A DNA stretch of 6,887 nucleotides from positions 1 through 6,887 of the forward strand of contig JAJRTM010000948.1 in the NCBI GenBank assembly GCA_024278285.1, in the 5' to 3' direction. The notes under the pieces are model-generated. The model was not told the origin of the DNA and made no database searches. It was given only the letters and a program-made list of their open reading frames with translations. How positions within the stretch are numbered: position 1 is the stretch's first letter; each line of letters opens with the position of its first letter. The DNA is from Planctomycetota bacterium (GTDB lineage Bacteria; Planctomycetota; Planctomycetia; Planctomycetales; Planctomycetaceae). The translations under genes were made by a program, and so were the position numbers. Positions 6,775 to 6,887 of this stretch are shown piece after piece.

Positions 6775-6780
6775 AGAGGA
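6775..6780 (+). promoter_or_regulatory. Shine-Dalgarno site of the secreted-protein gene
   Basis: AGAGGA lies ten bases before the ATG at 6791. The ATG directly after it, at 6781, opens only a ten-codon frame (MIKHEYTVKV then TAG) and is too close to the site, so 6791 is the likely start. Confidence 0.55.
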
Positions 6781-6790
6781 ATGATTAAGC

Positions 6791-6887
6791 ATGAATACAC
6801 TGTTAAGGTATAGTTCGTTCGTCGTTCTTTTACTTGTATCGAAAACGGTTATAGCAACAGAACCGGTTCAATTGTTTTACGATAATC
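6791..6887 (+). CDS. Secreted protein, N-terminal fragment (3' end outside window)
   Basis: The frame from the ATG at 6791 stays open to the window edge, giving 32 residues. It begins with a classic Sec signal peptide: a short n-region with Arg6 (MNTLLRYSS), a hydrophobic core at about 10-16 (FVVLLLV), and a likely signal peptidase I site after Ala22 (V-I-A then T-E-P). The mature protein would begin TEPVQLFYDN. Too little is present to name a family or function. It is transcribed away from the cassette, with 471 bp between the two starts, so its link to the cassette is only positional. AGAGGA upstream supports the start. Only the export prediction is reliable. Confidence 0.7.
   Translation, partial: MNTLLRYSSFVVLLLVSKTVIATEPVQLFYDN

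Larger units (their letters stand above)
6320..6790. other. Divergent intergenic region, 471 bp, no credible gene
   Basis: This stretch separates the minus-strand cassette from the plus-strand secreted-protein gene. The open frames in it are short (at most about 70 codons), overlap one another on opposite strands, lack ribosome sites and encode no recognisable pattern. What it does hold: the cassette's presumed promoter near 6359, a bulged hairpin at 6435-6457, clustered GTTG/CAAC motifs at 6674-6719, a perfect dyad at 6710-6733, and the ribosome site of the next gene at 6775-6780. I see no tRNA or other known RNA gene. Confidence 0.6.

Overview
The window looks like an accessory region of a bacterial chromosome. 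A planctomycete is my best guess, from the style of the IS4-type transposase tail, the kinesin-light-chain-like TPR protein, the long Ala/Glu/Gln-rich proteins with few homologues I recognise, and moderate GC. This is an inference from style; there is no rRNA or marker gene to confirm it.

Layout: (1) positions 1-180, plus strand: the C-terminal 59 residues of an IS4-family-like transposase, cut by the window edge. (2) Positions 250-6319: four genes all on the minus strand, transcribed right to left: a 194-aa helical protein, an 88-aa small protein with a basic GKAKGKAKG stretch, a 940-aa protein (helical head, long acidic disordered linker, helical-solenoid core, coiled coil, acidic tail), and a TPR protein of about 653 aa. 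(3) Positions 6320-6790: a 471-bp divergent intergenic region with several dyad symmetries and no credible gene. (4) From 6791, plus strand: the start of a secreted protein with a clear signal peptide, cut by the window edge.

The four minus-strand genes are probably one functional cassette. They share a strand, are separated only by short gaps, and have no other gene between them. I see no catalytic motif in any of them (no Walker A, HD, DDE, kinase, nuclease or protease signature), no signal peptide and no membrane segment. They look like cytoplasmic scaffold or adaptor proteins that could form a complex. The TPR gene also has a good sigma70-type promoter of its own (TTGATA-17-CATAAT) in front of it. 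I do not recognise the cassette as any named system, and its function is unknown to me.

The three upstream genes of the cassette each have a Shine-Dalgarno sequence. The best is AAGGGAGG before the 88-aa gene, which moves its start 10 codons inside the longest open frame. The TPR gene has none, so its start is the least certain.
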